A DNA stretch of 29,860 nucleotides from Irineochytrium annulatum (lineage: Eukaryota; Chytridiomycota; Chytridiomycetes; Chytridiales; Chytridiaceae). The notes beneath the pieces are model-generated. The model was not told the DNA's origin. It saw only the letters and a program-made list of their open reading frames with translations, and did no database searches. This document shows, piece by piece, positions 11,996-22,467 of the stretch. The stretch's first letter is position 1, and every line of letters starts with the position of its first letter. The stretch is taken from the NCBI GenBank assembly GCA_027600665.1, contig JADGJL010000235.1, positions 1 through 29,860 on the forward strand. The letters are read 5' to 3'. A program made the position numbers and the translations under genes.

Positions 11996-12530
11996 CGTTC
12001 ACGGGCTGGGTGGACGAGGAGGGGATCCTAGGAAGGTGGTTGAGCAGCAAGGGGGTCGCGATATCGACAATCTGGGATCTTGATTTCACAGTTGATCGCG
12101 CGCGGGCTTTCACGACGGCCCAGCTCTGACCGAATCTCAACGGGATGCACGAGGAGGGATGCACGAGGAGGCCGCACGACGTCGTTTCGCGTCAGCACGC
12201 AGGTCGGTGCAGGTCGTCAAGTCCAGGTCGCTTTGACTGGAAGCGCACGTGGACTGCTTGCTCGAGACCAAGCATCGTGCAATGGATGTGGTCGTCCGCG
12301 GCACCCTCCTAGCTGCAGAATCCTTGTGGCGCTCAGGCGCTCACGGCGAAATCGTTCGCGTCGCGTCGGTATGGACGTGGGCCCAATGGCCGCTGGGTCG
12401 ATGTAAGCGACAACGTCGACATCGCGTGCATTTTCTCCCGGCGTCAGCATAAATTTCAGAATAAAGCTATGGCGCGGCGCCTCACTGATAGTGGCAGACG
12501 CGGACCCTGCTCGCTTAACTTAACAAGGAA
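11996..12530. promoter_or_regulatory. Head-to-head promoter region between PYC and the vezatin-like gene
   Basis: The pyruvate carboxylase start (11995, -) and the vezatin-like start (12531, +) face away from each other across 535 bp, so both promoters must lie here. A perfect 14-bp tandem duplication (unit GGGATGCACGAGGA) spans 12142-12169. An AT-rich patch (ATAAATTTCAGAATAAAG) lies about 80 bp before the plus-strand start. No known factor site was assigned with confidence and no gene is seen. Confidence 0.55.
12142..12169 (+). repeat. 14-bp tandem duplication in the divergent promoter
   Basis: The unit GGGATGCACGAGGA occurs twice without mismatch, and a third partial GG follows. It lies about 150 bp upstream of the carboxylase start and could be a duplicated regulator site or simple slippage. 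Confidence 0.9.
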
Positions 12531-14319
12531 ATGTCCTCCGACTTGTCACGATCATCAGACCCCTTCCTCAGCGCCCTCTCCCACGAGCTCGAGGTTCTCC
12601 TTCTTCACCAGATCCAGTCATGCCAGGGCCGTACGCCTCCTCCACCGCGTCCATCGCATGACTGGAATCCGCCCGAACAGGCGCCGGACGGCATCATGGC
12701 CAATCCGGCGATCGTGGGAATGGCGGCTGTCTGCGCATCCCTCGGCTGGGCCTACAGCTTGGTCATTCGCAATCGGCGCGCGCATTGGTTATGGGAGGGT
12801 GCAATACTCGTCTCGGCAGCAGTTGCAGCCGGTTGGGGACTTCGGCGCCGGACGCGAAGAGCGAAGGCACGTTCTCTTTTGCTAGAACGTCGCTTATCTA
12901 CCGTAAAGATAGGCTGAGGCACGGTCACGGAGGGCGAAGGGCTCGTTACTGAGGAGCCTGGATGAATTCTCCATTGCATCGCACGCAATGGACGCCGCGA
13001 TCTCGAAAGCAATCCGTACGGTTCAGGAGCTCGAGCTTGTCTCGATGGGATATCGAATGTAGGTTACTTAAATCTCTTGAGTGGTAATGAAATCTTGGGA
13101 CAGATCAGCCAATCCTCCAGCTGTAACACTTGTTGAGCTTTCGTCCAAGTCGATGCGATGCGTTCATGTGAGGGGTACGGCGCGCGTCGTGATCCTAAGG
13201 GCGTCGAGACATCTCCTAGCGGCAGAATCTCGCCTCTCGAAGCTGCGTCCGTGCCCACTTTGGAAGCGGCCATATCAGGAGCTGGAGATACCGGAATTAA
13301 ATGCGGATGCAGACAAAGAAGCCGTGTGCGAGGATGGCGATCTCTCGGTCGAAAGGTTGAAGGCAATGCTCGCCGAGCTTAAGTCCCACCGAATAGATTT
13401 CATCCATAAAATGCTAATGTCGGAACTCGTTCGGGATGGCACGGAGACTGCTGCGGAGGAAGAAGAAGTACTCGGACGCGAGGATCATCTGGCGTCAAAT
13501 TCGGAACTCGCGAGCAACGCTGCTGCCAGGACAGCGGTCGTAGATGAAATTGCCGTTTTTGAACAGATCAACTCTGTTTTATATGACCTTAGCACTCAGA
13601 TCACAAAGCTGACTCGCGCTTTATCGGAAGCGTCGAAGAAGGACTTTTGTTCGTACCGATCTATTTCCGTCTAAACTGACATGCTTTCAAGCGATCAACC
13701 TTACGAATGCTTCCGACGTGTTGAAGGGGTCCGACAACGAGCGCGAGTCACCTTCCGGTCTCAACAAACACATCGTTGCTTTGGAAAAACAAATATCCGG
13801 CCTGCGCTTGAAGTTGCTCGCTATTTACCAGGACACGCAAACGGAATCCGTCGACATCGACACGCTCTCGCCGCTCTTCGAGAGCCTCCATCGCGACGGT
13901 GAGCATTTCACCTCCTCCGTAAAGGACACCCTTGCGTTCCTCAAAGGCGGCGACCTTGCCGTGGACGAGCGGGCGGCCGCCGCTTCGACGATGGCTCCCC
14001 GATGGCACGGCGAGGAGACCCTCACAGACCGCGACGGGATCCACGACTGCGATAACGACGGCGGACTCGTGGCGGACGACGCGCCCGCGGCCGTATATGA
14101 GGCTGAGAACGTCGAGACCCCGGCGGACGGCATCAAGAAGCTTACCAGGACGGAGAGGATCGCGATTCAGAAGCAAAGGCGGGATAATGAGGTGGTTTAA
14201 GCGCCTTTGGAGGCTAATGCGTTAATCTGTTTTGAAAGGCTCAGAGCAAGGCGGCGGCGGCTGTTCGAACGCAGTGGATTTCGGAGCTAAAGGACGTTTT
14301 GGCCGTTAAGCAGAAGTAG
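12531..14319 (+). CDS. Vezatin/myosin-binding domain membrane protein (Inp2-like)
   Basis: Exons 12531-12902, 12940-13058, 13104-13648, 13692-14191, 14239-14319; 538 aa. Two hydrophobic segments lie near residues 58-80 (VGMAAVCASLGWAYSLVI) and 87-107 (WEGAILVSAAVAAGWGL), followed by an Arg-rich stop. Exon 2 then gives LLRSLDEFSIASHAMDAAIS and VQELELVSMGYR. This is the signature stretch of the vezatin/myosin-binding family (SLDEF...IQEVELVxRGYR), to which yeast Inp2, the peroxisomal receptor for class V myosin, belongs. Later KSHRIDFIHKMLMSELV fits the same domain; acidic and coiled-coil-prone sequence follows. Inferred role: organelle membrane anchor for myosin or a junction-type adaptor. The first intron (37 bp) is very short, so the exon 1-2 junction is the weakest point. 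Inp2 itself evolves fast, so cargo is uncertain. Confidence 0.65.
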
Positions 14320-14511
14320 ACTCTGGAGCTGGTGGAGACCTGCCATCCCGATAGGCGCTAGGTCGATGAGTTGGCCTGGATGGAACCAAAGATTGCAATG
14401 TATTCTTTGGAAAGTTCTGCTTGCGCCTGCCTAGCATTGAACGCGAAAAGTAATGATGTCCGCTCCAAGGTGTCCGAAGTGTCAACACACGAAACGCCAC
14501 TGCCCACCAGC

Positions 14512-16048
14512 ATGAACGACATCCCTGTAGGCATCGCTCCGTGGCCGTCCAGCCTTCGCTGACGTCTCTCAGGTGCCGGATCTGCACGACGACGTTCTCC
14601 GAATGATCATCTCATGGCTAAACCCCGAATCCCTGCTTGATCGTACAACGCTCGTGAGATGCCTCCGAGTCTCGACCTTCTTCCTCGAGCTTTCGGCGCC
14701 GATCCTCTGGTCCAACCAAGCATTGCTGGACAATCGCATTGGAATCGAGGGACGATCCACGGGTGGTCTCTGCGACATGGGCATGGTGTTGAAAGCGGTA
14801 GGGGACCTGAAGCGGTCGATTGAAAGAAGCGGGACGGATCGGGATGACAGGCTGGCGTGGAGATGGAAGATTTATTTCGGCGCCGTGAAGCGCCTAAGAA
14901 TCCTGCCCCAAGGTCGTAAAGGCACGCTGTTCCTGATGGCAGCGTCGGTTGCTCCGTGGATTGGGAGGGTGGATGAAATAATCTTGGAGGTGGTGGATGA
15001 AGACATGTTGGATGACCGGGGCGATTGGCAGCAGTGGCTCGATGCGCGATGGAGCTCGAATGAGGTCCCAAAGGCGCTCACGCTGCTCGAGGCGGGCTGG
15101 ACGAATGCCGAGGCGACGCGATATGCTTGTCACAAGGCCGTCACGGAGCTCTCTCTGATTGGCACTCGGAGCAGGCTACTTCGCAATATTTTGGCCGCGA
15201 GGCAGAGCAAATTGGACGTGATTAGAGTGACATGGTTGCCGCTGACAGACCGTCACCCAGTTCGGATAATGGAGAGTCTGAGGGACTACAAGCTCGAGAA
15301 CGTCGGCAGCCTGACCACAATCGATTTGACGTCCCAGGGCAAAATGGTCGACATCCCCGACGGCCTCCCCGTTACGTCGCTGAGCGTCGGCGTGAACTCC
15401 CACCGGTTCATGGCGTTCAGCATGGCGGCCGCCAGGGACTCGCTCCGCACGCTGACTGTCAGGGACTCAGACTTTTTGATGTCCTCGCTTAAGCGATGGC
15501 TCCCAGAGATGAACGTGCTGCGAGAGGTTACCCTGGACATGCCGCGCGTCGACCAGGGGTCACTGCTGCAGTCGATGCATGGCATGACGAGCCTGCGAAG
15601 CCTCAACCTCAACCTATGTCACGCGAATACAGCATTACTCCTGTCGAATATTGAGGCGCTCGCAAAGACCGTCGCGGGACTCTCGGAGCTCAGCTTGATA
15701 GGGTCGTGTACGGAGTTGGGCTTGGGGTTCGATCCCGTTGTCAGAGCACTGCCACGTCTAGAGACCTTGACGATTGAATTGACAGGAAAGCGTGGCCGCG
15801 TTAGTCTTCCGCTCGGGCTTAGAAAGCTGGCTCTTAGTGGGATGGCGCTAGAGGTTGACTGCAACGCGGTGGAGTCAGAACGCTTACCGTTTCTGGAGTA
15901 TACACGCCTTATAGGGGTGGCGGTAGAGGACGCTTCAGGGACCTGCATCAACGCTCGCTTCATGGAGATGTTGCAGAAGAAAACTTTCGCGCCGCGTCTT
16001 TGTTTTCTAAAGTTTGTTGGGCACATGACAATGCGGACGCAGAAGTGA
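14512..16048 (+). CDS. F-box/leucine-rich-repeat-like protein, copy A
   Basis: Model: 14512-14526 and 14573-16048 (46-bp intron), 496 aa. The open frame at 14573 begins with a GTG right after CTCTCAG, so it is an acceptor, not a start; the five-codon first exon (MNDIP) is the simplest phase-correct solution. The N-terminus LHDDVLRMIISWLNPESLLD..CLRVSTFFLELSAPILW has the F-box pattern (hydrophobic helix, Pro-Glu-Ser-Leu, then PILW). From about residue 190 to 480, repeated L..L.L..... units resemble divergent leucine-rich repeats (GLPVTSLSVGVN, LREVTLDMPRV, LRSLNLNLCHA, LRKLALSGMAL). F-box/LRR proteins usually act as substrate adaptors of SCF ubiquitin ligases; no substrate can be inferred. It is a paralogue of the genes at 24786-26258 and 23869-24689, which lie in inverted orientation. 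Confidence 0.7.
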
Positions 16049-16109
16049 TATGCTGGTAAAATACAGTTTACGCCGAATGTGACTTGGCCGGCGTTCCTGC
16101 TCATTCGAG

Positions 16110-16330
16110 TCACCCGGAGGGCTCAGCGACCTCGGTCTCCCACTGCAAACTGCGAAAGCTGACCTTGAGTGAGATGGTGCTGGACGTCGATGAAGCGATG
16201 GTCAAGTTGTAAGGCCTGGCATGTTAGACTATGACGCAGGCGGATGATGAGTTTATGGATGTAGTGAGGGAGAGGCGTTTGCGCTCGTATTTATAAAGTT
16301 GACCCTACGGATCTGAGTGTCGGCTTATTT
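16110..16330 (+). pseudogene. 3' remnant of a further F-box/LRR-like copy
   Basis: Directly after copy A the DNA again resembles the family C-terminus, with stops and frame changes. LRKLTLSEMVLDVDEAMVKL then a stop matches LRKLSLSGMLLGVDWELVKA of copy B. After a small deletion QADDEFMDVVRER matches QVDDRFKDMVREK, and the final CGTTTGCGCTCGTATTTATAAAGTTGA matches copy B's terminal coding sequence. No upstream part of the gene is present, and the remnant is nearer to copy B (24786-26258) than to the adjacent copy A. It cannot encode a working protein. Confidence 0.75.
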
Positions 16331-16663
16331 ATATGCAACTTCAAAATCTCAGTTAACGATATGAAGCACAAATGCAAAGACTGCTATAGGCCAAGAGCCG
16401 TAGGCATAGTCAAAAGCAAGACATAAAGTTGAATAGAGGATCTTTATTTGCGCTGACGCATTACTAGCTGCTTTGATATGCCCGTCCCCAATCTAAGAAA
16501 GTAAATAGAAGAATCAAGAGTGAAAGAGTTTCGGCAATCAAACATAAGAGGAGAACCCCGGAAAAGATGAACTTAGAAACTCTAACACCCGTCCGCATAT
16601 CTCCAACCCCATGATCACGCTCCCCACCCCACACAACTCTTACTTCTATCGCCCTTCGTCCCC
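16331..16663. other. Intergenic, AT-rich
   Basis: This holds the 3' flank of the remnant and the tetraspanin 3' UTR. It is AT-rich with short A/T runs and no credible frame, repeat or RNA gene. Confidence 0.6.
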
Positions 16664-17863
16664 CTAAACATACTGATAGTTCGCATACCCATACTGGATC
16701 TTCTCCCTGTTAATCCTCCACGCCTCGTTCATCAGGCTCTGGCTCGCCTTGTCCCTGGCCGCGATCTTGACGAACAGGACGGCGCTGAAGATAATGCCCA
16801 CGAGCTCGATGACGCCCATGGCGATCCCGCAGCCGCCGATGGTGTCGAGGGAGGACTGGAGAGACGTCAAGACGGACTGGTAGCACGGCGTGGTGAAGCC
16901 GTGGAGCTGGGCGCAGTTGGAGGGGACGGCGTAGGAGTCCACGGTGTGGAATCCGCAGCATTGGAACTGAGGGGAGGAGGGGAGGAATAGGTTTAGTCGG
17001 GGGAAGGAGGCGGAGTAGGCAGTAGATAGTAGGAGGATGTCGAATTAAATTGATAGTCGATAGTCTTCGCGCCGCGCAATGATACCACCCATTACCGCCG
17101 GGTTACGAGAGAGGCATCGGGGCTATCATCACTGTACTCACGTAAGTCTCAACCTGGATAAGCGCATTCTGGCTCGCGGTCGTGTTGGCAGTGGCCGAGT
17201 TGATCCAAGCGGTCTCCAGCATGCTCGAGACGGCGTCCCTCTTGACGTAAGCGGCGATGCCGACGCTGAGCTCGAGAGCCACGAGGAAGACGAGCAGGGC
17301 AAAGTAGGTCTTGAGGAGCATGCCCTTCTCGTTGGCGGCGCCGAAGCAGCCAAGGAAGGAGACGATCGTCACGATGCAGCCGACAACGATCGCTCCGACG
17401 CCAAGAGTGGAGCCGAGGTCAACGAGGCTCTCGTGCGCGGCGCTAGCTTCAATGAAGGAGCCCCCTCCGATGAGGATTATGCCGGCGAGCTGGTTTGGTG
17501 GCGAAAGAGGTGAGACGGGCGTTCGGCGAAGGTTGGCTGATTAGAAAGACTTACTAGCGACAAAAAGTTGATGAAGAGCAAGAGGTTCTTTACGAGCATG
17601 AAGCCCGAGGTAGACCAGAAGGTCTCCTGTTCAACGAAACTAAGAGTTAGACCAGATCATTTGCATAGGACGCGTCTTCGACGTCCCCGTCGTCACTTTT
17701 CTCTCCATATCTCCCCAGGCCCCAAAGTGCGCTCTCGCTAGCCCCTCGTCCAGTTCTGTACCCTCGACCCTCCCGCATCGCCCACTAAAACCTAACAGCC
17801 GCAATCTTCTCCAAATCTCACCTTGTTGAACGTGAAGGTTGTTATCCTCGACAGGAACGGCAT
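16664..17863 (-). CDS. Tetraspanin
   Basis: Exons 17863-17822, 17626-17555, 17489-17142, 16966-16664, all phase 0; 254 aa. Four membrane spans are visible: LVKNLLLFINFLSLLAGIIL (about 25-45), VGAIVVGCIVTIVSFLGCFG (about 68-88), YFALLVFLVALELSVGIAA (about 99-118) and IAMGVIELVGIIFSAVLFV (about 205-224). GCFGAANEK between spans 2 and 3 is the usual tetraspanin turn. The large extracellular loop contains CCG (about 157-159) and two more cysteines (SNC, TPC), the minimal disulphide set. Tetraspanins organise membrane microdomains; the Pls1-type proteins of other fungi act in polarised growth. Two introns (195 and 175 bp) are much longer than the local norm. The gene is head-to-head with cyclophilin-40. 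Confidence 0.88.
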
Positions 17864-18336
17864 CTTCAATAGCTGCTGGTGTGGCTGGACAGGGTGACGG
17901 GGGTTGATGGAGAACGGGCGACGGCTGGTGTAGTGTCGAGCGTCGGTTTGAAAGGTGACTTTTTCGTGTCGTGTGCCGATTGAAAGCGGGGGACAATGGG
18001 AGGCCTATCTGCGTTGCGGGCGTGTAAATCTCTTACCATCAGACCCGACCCAGTCGCTCACGGCGGAAATCACTCCTCGCCGACTGTGGGGCCGGCAACG
18101 TGACATCGCCGGGCCGTCGCCATGAACGGCGCGTTCGGGGCCGCTATGGTCCAGTTCATGAGCTTCATGAAAGGTCGTCAAATCCGCCTTGGTGGATTTG
18201 AAGAGAAACCAAGTGAACGATTTCGAACCTCGTCGACTCGTGGAAGTCTCTATATCTCCGGCGACGAACCCCCCTTGCTACTCTTTGATATCAACGACCT
18301 CCATTCTACCACTTTCGGCATCCCATCATCCCCATC
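17864..18336. promoter_or_regulatory. Head-to-head promoter region, tetraspanin/cyclophilin-40
   Basis: These 473 bp separate divergent starts at 17863 (-) and 18337 (+). TCTATATCTCC near 18250 is a weak TATA-like stretch upstream of the cyclophilin gene. The plus strand also holds a 72-codon open frame, listed separately. No other structure is evident. Confidence 0.5.
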
Positions 18337-18340
18337 ATGA
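18122..18340 (+). other. 72-codon upstream open frame overlapping the cyclophilin start (ATGA)
   Basis: This frame starts at the ATG at 18122 (MNGAFGAAMVQFMSFMKGRQ) and ends in a TGA that overlaps the cyclophilin ATG at 18337 as ATGA. It has no recognised domain. If it lies in the 5' UTR it could be a regulatory uORF allowing termination-reinitiation; it could equally lie upstream of the transcription start and be fortuitous. Confidence 0.25.
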
Positions 18341-19869
18341 CTGGTGAGAACGTGAGGTGCGAACATCCCCTGGCATTCCATTTGCGCGTGCCCTTTCAAA
18401 CACCTCGTATCCCCACAGACCCCGCGTCTTCTTCGACGTCACCATCGGCGGCGAAGCCCTGGGCCGCATCGTCTTCGAGCTCTACTCGGACATCGCCCCC
18501 AAGACATGCGAGAACTTCCGCGTCCTCTGCAAAGGCGATACAGTGTCCTCCGTCACAGGCGTCCCTTTAGCCTTCAAAGGATCCAAGTTCCACAGGATCA
18601 TCGACCGGTTTATGATCCAGGGCGGGGATTTTACGAGGGGCGACGGGACGGGTGGGGAGAGCATATACGGGGAGAAGTTCGAGGATGAGAACTTCGAGTG
18701 CAAGCATGATCGACCCGGGTTGTTAAGCATGGCGAATGCCGGGCCGGGGACGAATGGGAGTCAGTTCTTTATCACGACCGTGCCAACGCCGCATTTGGAT
18801 GGGAAGCATGTTGTCTTTGGTCACGTGGTGAAGGTATGGATAAGATGAAATTTTTTTGGATACAAGGTGGTCCGAAGGTGCACCTCCATCTATAATTTGG
18901 GTTTTGCTCGCTTATTCCACCATGGGGTCAGGACTTGAAAAGGATGGAAATAGTCTTTGTACGAACCCGTCTTCACTTTGTGCACGTGTATTTTTCACCA
19001 TATCATGCTGCATCATTAGCGACGGGGAAATCTCTCTTTTGTGTCCCTCACCCCTTTCCCAACTCCGACACTAACTAATCATACTTCCAAAAAGGGCATG
19101 TCCGTCGTCCGCACCCTCGAAAAGACAGAGAAAGGCGCCAACGATAAGCCTGTCCTCCCCTGTGTCATCGCCGACTGTGGCGAGCTCCTCCCGGGCGAAT
19201 CCGACGGCGTGGTTGCCCGCTCGGACGGGGACGCCTACGAGGACTTCCCGGAGGACCAGGGCAAAGACTTGAAGCCCGACGAGCTCCTCCGGATTGCGAG
19301 CGAGCTGAAGGCGCTTGGGAATGATTTGTTTAAAAAGGGGGACCATGCGGCTGCGGCTGCGAAGTACGTGAAAGCTGTCAGGTACTTGCAGGAGATTCAT
19401 CCGAGTCCGGAGGATATCGCTGAGTTGACGGCGGAGCAGAAGAAGATGTTCTTTGCGACAAAGATCCCGGCGACGTTGAATACGGCAATGGTATGTCCTT
19501 ACTGTCGCTCGTTTATGTATACTATGCTCACCGTTATTGCTGTGCTTGCAGTGCTACCTAAAACTTCAACGCTGGTCCAAAGCCGCCGCTGAGTGCACAA
19601 AAGTCCTCGACCTGAACAGCACACTTTCGGCGCGGACGGACGAGCTCCGCGAGACGGTGACGAATGCCGATTTGACTAAGGCCCACTTCCGGCGCGGGTT
19701 GGCGCGAAACGGGCTGAAGGATTTCGAGGGCGCCATCGCGGATCTGAGCGAGGCCGCGAAGCTCAGCCCTGAGGACAAGATGATCGCGAGGGAGCTCGCG
19801 GTCGCGAGGAAGGCGGTGAAGGAGAAGGCCGAGAAGGAGAAGAGGGCTTATGCGAAGATGTTTGCGTGA
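18337..19869 (+). CDS. CYP40: Cyclophilin-40-type peptidyl-prolyl isomerase with TPR domain
   Basis: Exons 18337-18356, 18419-18833, 19095-19490, 19552-19869; 382 aa. The start [18 protein letters not shown] is reached through a 20-nt first exon, the only phase that keeps PRVFFDV. The cyclophilin core has [20 protein letters not shown] (catalytic Arg, Phe, Met, Gln), [15 protein letters not shown] and [19 protein letters not shown] has His where cyclophilin A has Trp, a Cyp40 trait linked to weaker cyclosporin binding. The C-terminal half (about 205-382) has TPR helices ([40 protein letters not shown]) and a charged end ([15 protein letters not shown]). Such proteins dock on Hsp90's C-terminus as co-chaperones; yeast Cpr6/Cpr7 are the counterparts. 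The second intron is 261 bp, the longest in the window. Confidence 0.93.
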
Positions 19870-20168
19870 AATTCGGGGCAGGGGATAAGGAAGGGAAACG
19901 CTGGGGAAATACTGGCGGGTACTGCAAGTTGCTGGTGAGGGAAGGGCTTTTACGCTATAATTTTGTGCAAGGGACTGTATCTTTTGTTGAATTTTGTTTA
20001 GTATGTATAGTAGGCGTATGACGGCGAGGTTTCGTCGAATACATGGATAAGGTGTTCGAGTATCACTATGTGTATTCGCCATAATTACCACCCTTGTATG
20101 CATGTCCAAGTCAAACACTGTGCCAAACGACCAACCCCTCATGCTGCCTTGTCACAAGGTGTTTGCCG
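19870..20168. other. Convergent 3' flanks of cyclophilin-40 and uL22m
   Basis: Both neighbours end into this 299-bp stretch. It contains T-rich and TGTATGTATAGTA-like sequence consistent with 3' end formation. No gene is seen. Confidence 0.5.
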
Positions 20169-21079
20169 TCACCGCTTGCTCTTCACCGTCTTCTCCCAGC
20201 TCGGCTCCATCCAGTTCTGCCTCGTGATATACTTCCACGGCGTCTTGCTCCAGACAGGGTGGTGATGCCGGACCGACCGGTACTTCATCGGGAAGTGAAG
20301 CTTATGCTTCCGGAAAATTTTTCTTCAAAACATGTCAGTCGCGATTCACCGGAGGAAACAAAAGAGTAAACCTACAAAAGCTTCTCAAACTCGACTCTCT
20401 GCCTCTTCTCCAACCACGTCTCCGTTAATATAGACTCCGGCACCTCCTTGATCGTCAATTTGACGTGGCAGTACGGGATGGTCCTAAGCCCATGCTTCCC
20501 CCTCCCCATGATGTGAAGCCGCTTCAAATTCTGGCCCTTCCCAACAAAGCAGTGCGTGATTCGCCACCGGCGGCGGTCAGACGAGTAGTTGTGCTCCAGG
20601 TGCGAGGACACGCGCGTCACGAGGCGGCCGATGTGGGTCGCCGCTCTCTGTGTGCGCATTCAGTCAACCAACCTCCCGGATACAATGCGATAACGAGGAG
20701 GGTAGATACATACCTTTTTTAAGAAATCAAGCTGATCCTGCGCCTCGGGGATCATCATCCCCCTCACGACTTTCGCGACCAAGTTCACCTTCCACACAGA
20801 CATCCTGAAGTTCCCCGTCTTGAACGTCAACGTCCTTAATGCCGCCTCTCCGCCCTCCTTGCCAGGCGCCGCGGGTTTCTCATCCAGGTTGGCCTGCGCT
20901 TCGCTGAGGGCCGCATCGATCAGGGAGGGCGTTGAGGATAGAGGGCGGATGGACGCGTAGAAGAGTGATGAGTGCGGCAGGAGTGTAGGGAGGAGCGCGT
21001 GGACTGGTCGCGGGATGGCGGCCGCTGGCGGAACCGCCGTCCGATGCCGGAGGCAAGAGGAGAAGGCTCGACGGAGCAT
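20169..21079 (-). CDS. MRPL22: Mitochondrial large-subunit ribosomal protein uL22m
   Basis: Model: 21079-20714, 20647-20376, 20322-20169 (introns 66 and 53 bp), 263 aa. The N-terminus MLRRAFSSCLRHRTAVPP is a typical mitochondrial presequence. The uL22 fold follows: FRMSVWKVNLVAKVVRGMMI, EAQDQLDFLKK, then RAATHIGRLVTRVSSHLEHN, and KGQNLKRLHIMGRGKHG. The protein lines the exit tunnel of the mitoribosome. Reading on through exon 2 gives a TAG at 20374-20372, but that TAG lies inside a good donor (GTAGGTTT). Splicing to the acceptor at 20324-20323 keeps frame and adds a basic, Trp-rich tail (KHKLHFPMKYRSVRHHHPVW, then TPWKYITRQNW..SWEKTVKSKR). The composition and clean phase argue the tail is real; the 213-residue form remains the alternative. 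Confidence 0.85.
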
Positions 21080-21296
21080 TTCTGTAGATTTGACGCACCG
21101 GCTTGAGCATTCTTGTCTTGCGTACCTGAAAATCATGCTTTCAGAAAAAGAATGTGAAGGACACCTTAGATAATCCTGGTAAATGTGTTGCGCATTAAAA
21201 TCTACTTTGATATTCAAAGGAAGCTCCAGGATATAATGCACAATTATCAAACACAAGCAATACGTTGCCGTTTTAGAATGTACATTAAAAAACAAC

Positions 21297-22213
21297 TCAA
21301 TAAATACGCTGCCCCGTACTCCCGACCGCCTGCGATTGCGGTGGCGGTTGCGGTTCCCGCGACGTCAGCATCGCAATGCTTAACGGCCCGCGCGGGACAG
21401 GTTGTGATGGACCCACTAATGACTCAATGCTAAACCCGCCCGTCGGCCTCTCCACCTTCCCGCTCAACGCCTCCACGCTAAAATGCGCCGGCCCCGCCGT
21501 CGTCACGACCGCTGGCGGCGCGCCCCTCATCCCCACAACCGGTACCTCGACCGGGGGCGTGATCATGGTATACACGCCCGTCCCCATCGCAGGGTCCCTC
21601 ATCTGACTTCCACCCATCATGCCCTGCGGAGGCATCTGCATCCCGTCGCTCCCACTCCCCCTCCTCGCGCCTTTCAAGCACGCGTTAGACCTCCAGTGCG
21701 CCAGTAGCCCGTCGCGCCGCCCAAAGGCCCGCCCGCACCGCCCGCACGCGTGCCGTTTCACGCCCTCAGTCGTATGGACGACGCCGTGCGGGCCTTGCGT
21801 CGTGACGACGGGGTGGGAGGAGCGGTGCCGCCGCATGTCGGTGTTGCGCTTGAAGGGACGGTCGCAGATGTCGCAGCGGAAGGGCTGGGAGGGATCGTGG
21901 ACGGCCTTTCGCAAGAAACAGACGGGTTAAGATAAGACTCTTGATTGAAGGAAGGAATTCAATCAATTTGGCGAGGATAACGCACCTGGTGGGATTTCAA
22001 AGCGGCGGTCGTCTTAAATTGCTTAGGACAGTGCGAGCATCGCAGAGGGTGCGACTGGGAGTGGGACTGCGGCTGTTGGGGCGGCGGTTGAGCTTGGTGC
22101 AGGAGTGGTGGAGGTTGGTGATACGGCTGGGGCAGCGGAAGCTGGTAACGAGGGAAGGGCATGGCCGGGGCGGATGTCGGAGACGGCGTCGGGGTCGGCG
22201 AGGCCATCATCAT
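21297..22213 (-). CDS. C2H2 zinc-finger protein, probable transcription factor
   Basis: Exons 22213-21986 and 21905-21297 (80-bp intron), 278 aa. The intron splits the first finger: LRCSHCPKQFKTTAALKSHQ joins AVH, completing Cys-x2-Cys-x12-His-x3-His. Finger 2 is FRCDICDRPFKRNTDMRRHR then SSH. Finger 3, CGRCGRAFGRRDGLLAHW then RSNAC, ends in Cys and is a C2HC variant. The N-terminus is Pro/Gln-rich (QPYHQPPPLLHQAQPPPQQP), a common activation-type composition, and the C-terminal 130 residues are Pro/Gly/Met-rich and unordered-looking. Fungal factors of this class are nuclear, sequence-specific regulators; the target is unknown. The ATG chosen is the first of three in a row (MMMASP); an upstream non-coding or coding exon is possible. 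Confidence 0.75.
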
Positions 22214-22467
22214 CGGGAGCGGGGACGTTCCGGGAGCTCAGGATCGTTGGTGTAAAGCTGGAAGGGGAAGGAAGTCGACTTTTGCTCCGTAATCCCGGAA
22301 TCGGCGTCGAGCCCGAAGTCACAAGCGAAGAACCTTCCAAGCCGTGGCGCCATTGGTAGCACACGGACGTGGTTGACACCTTGCATCATACGCTATTCCA
22401 TAGGTTTTACTTCAACGACAATGCTCGCCGCTTCTGCGTATAAATAAAAAAAAGGAGAATATAAATA

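Noticed and set aside
14573..14575. GTG start for F-box/LRR-like copy A
   Set aside because: The GTG directly follows CTCTCAG, and the pseudogene shows the same CTCTCAG|GTC arrangement, so it marks a splice acceptor.
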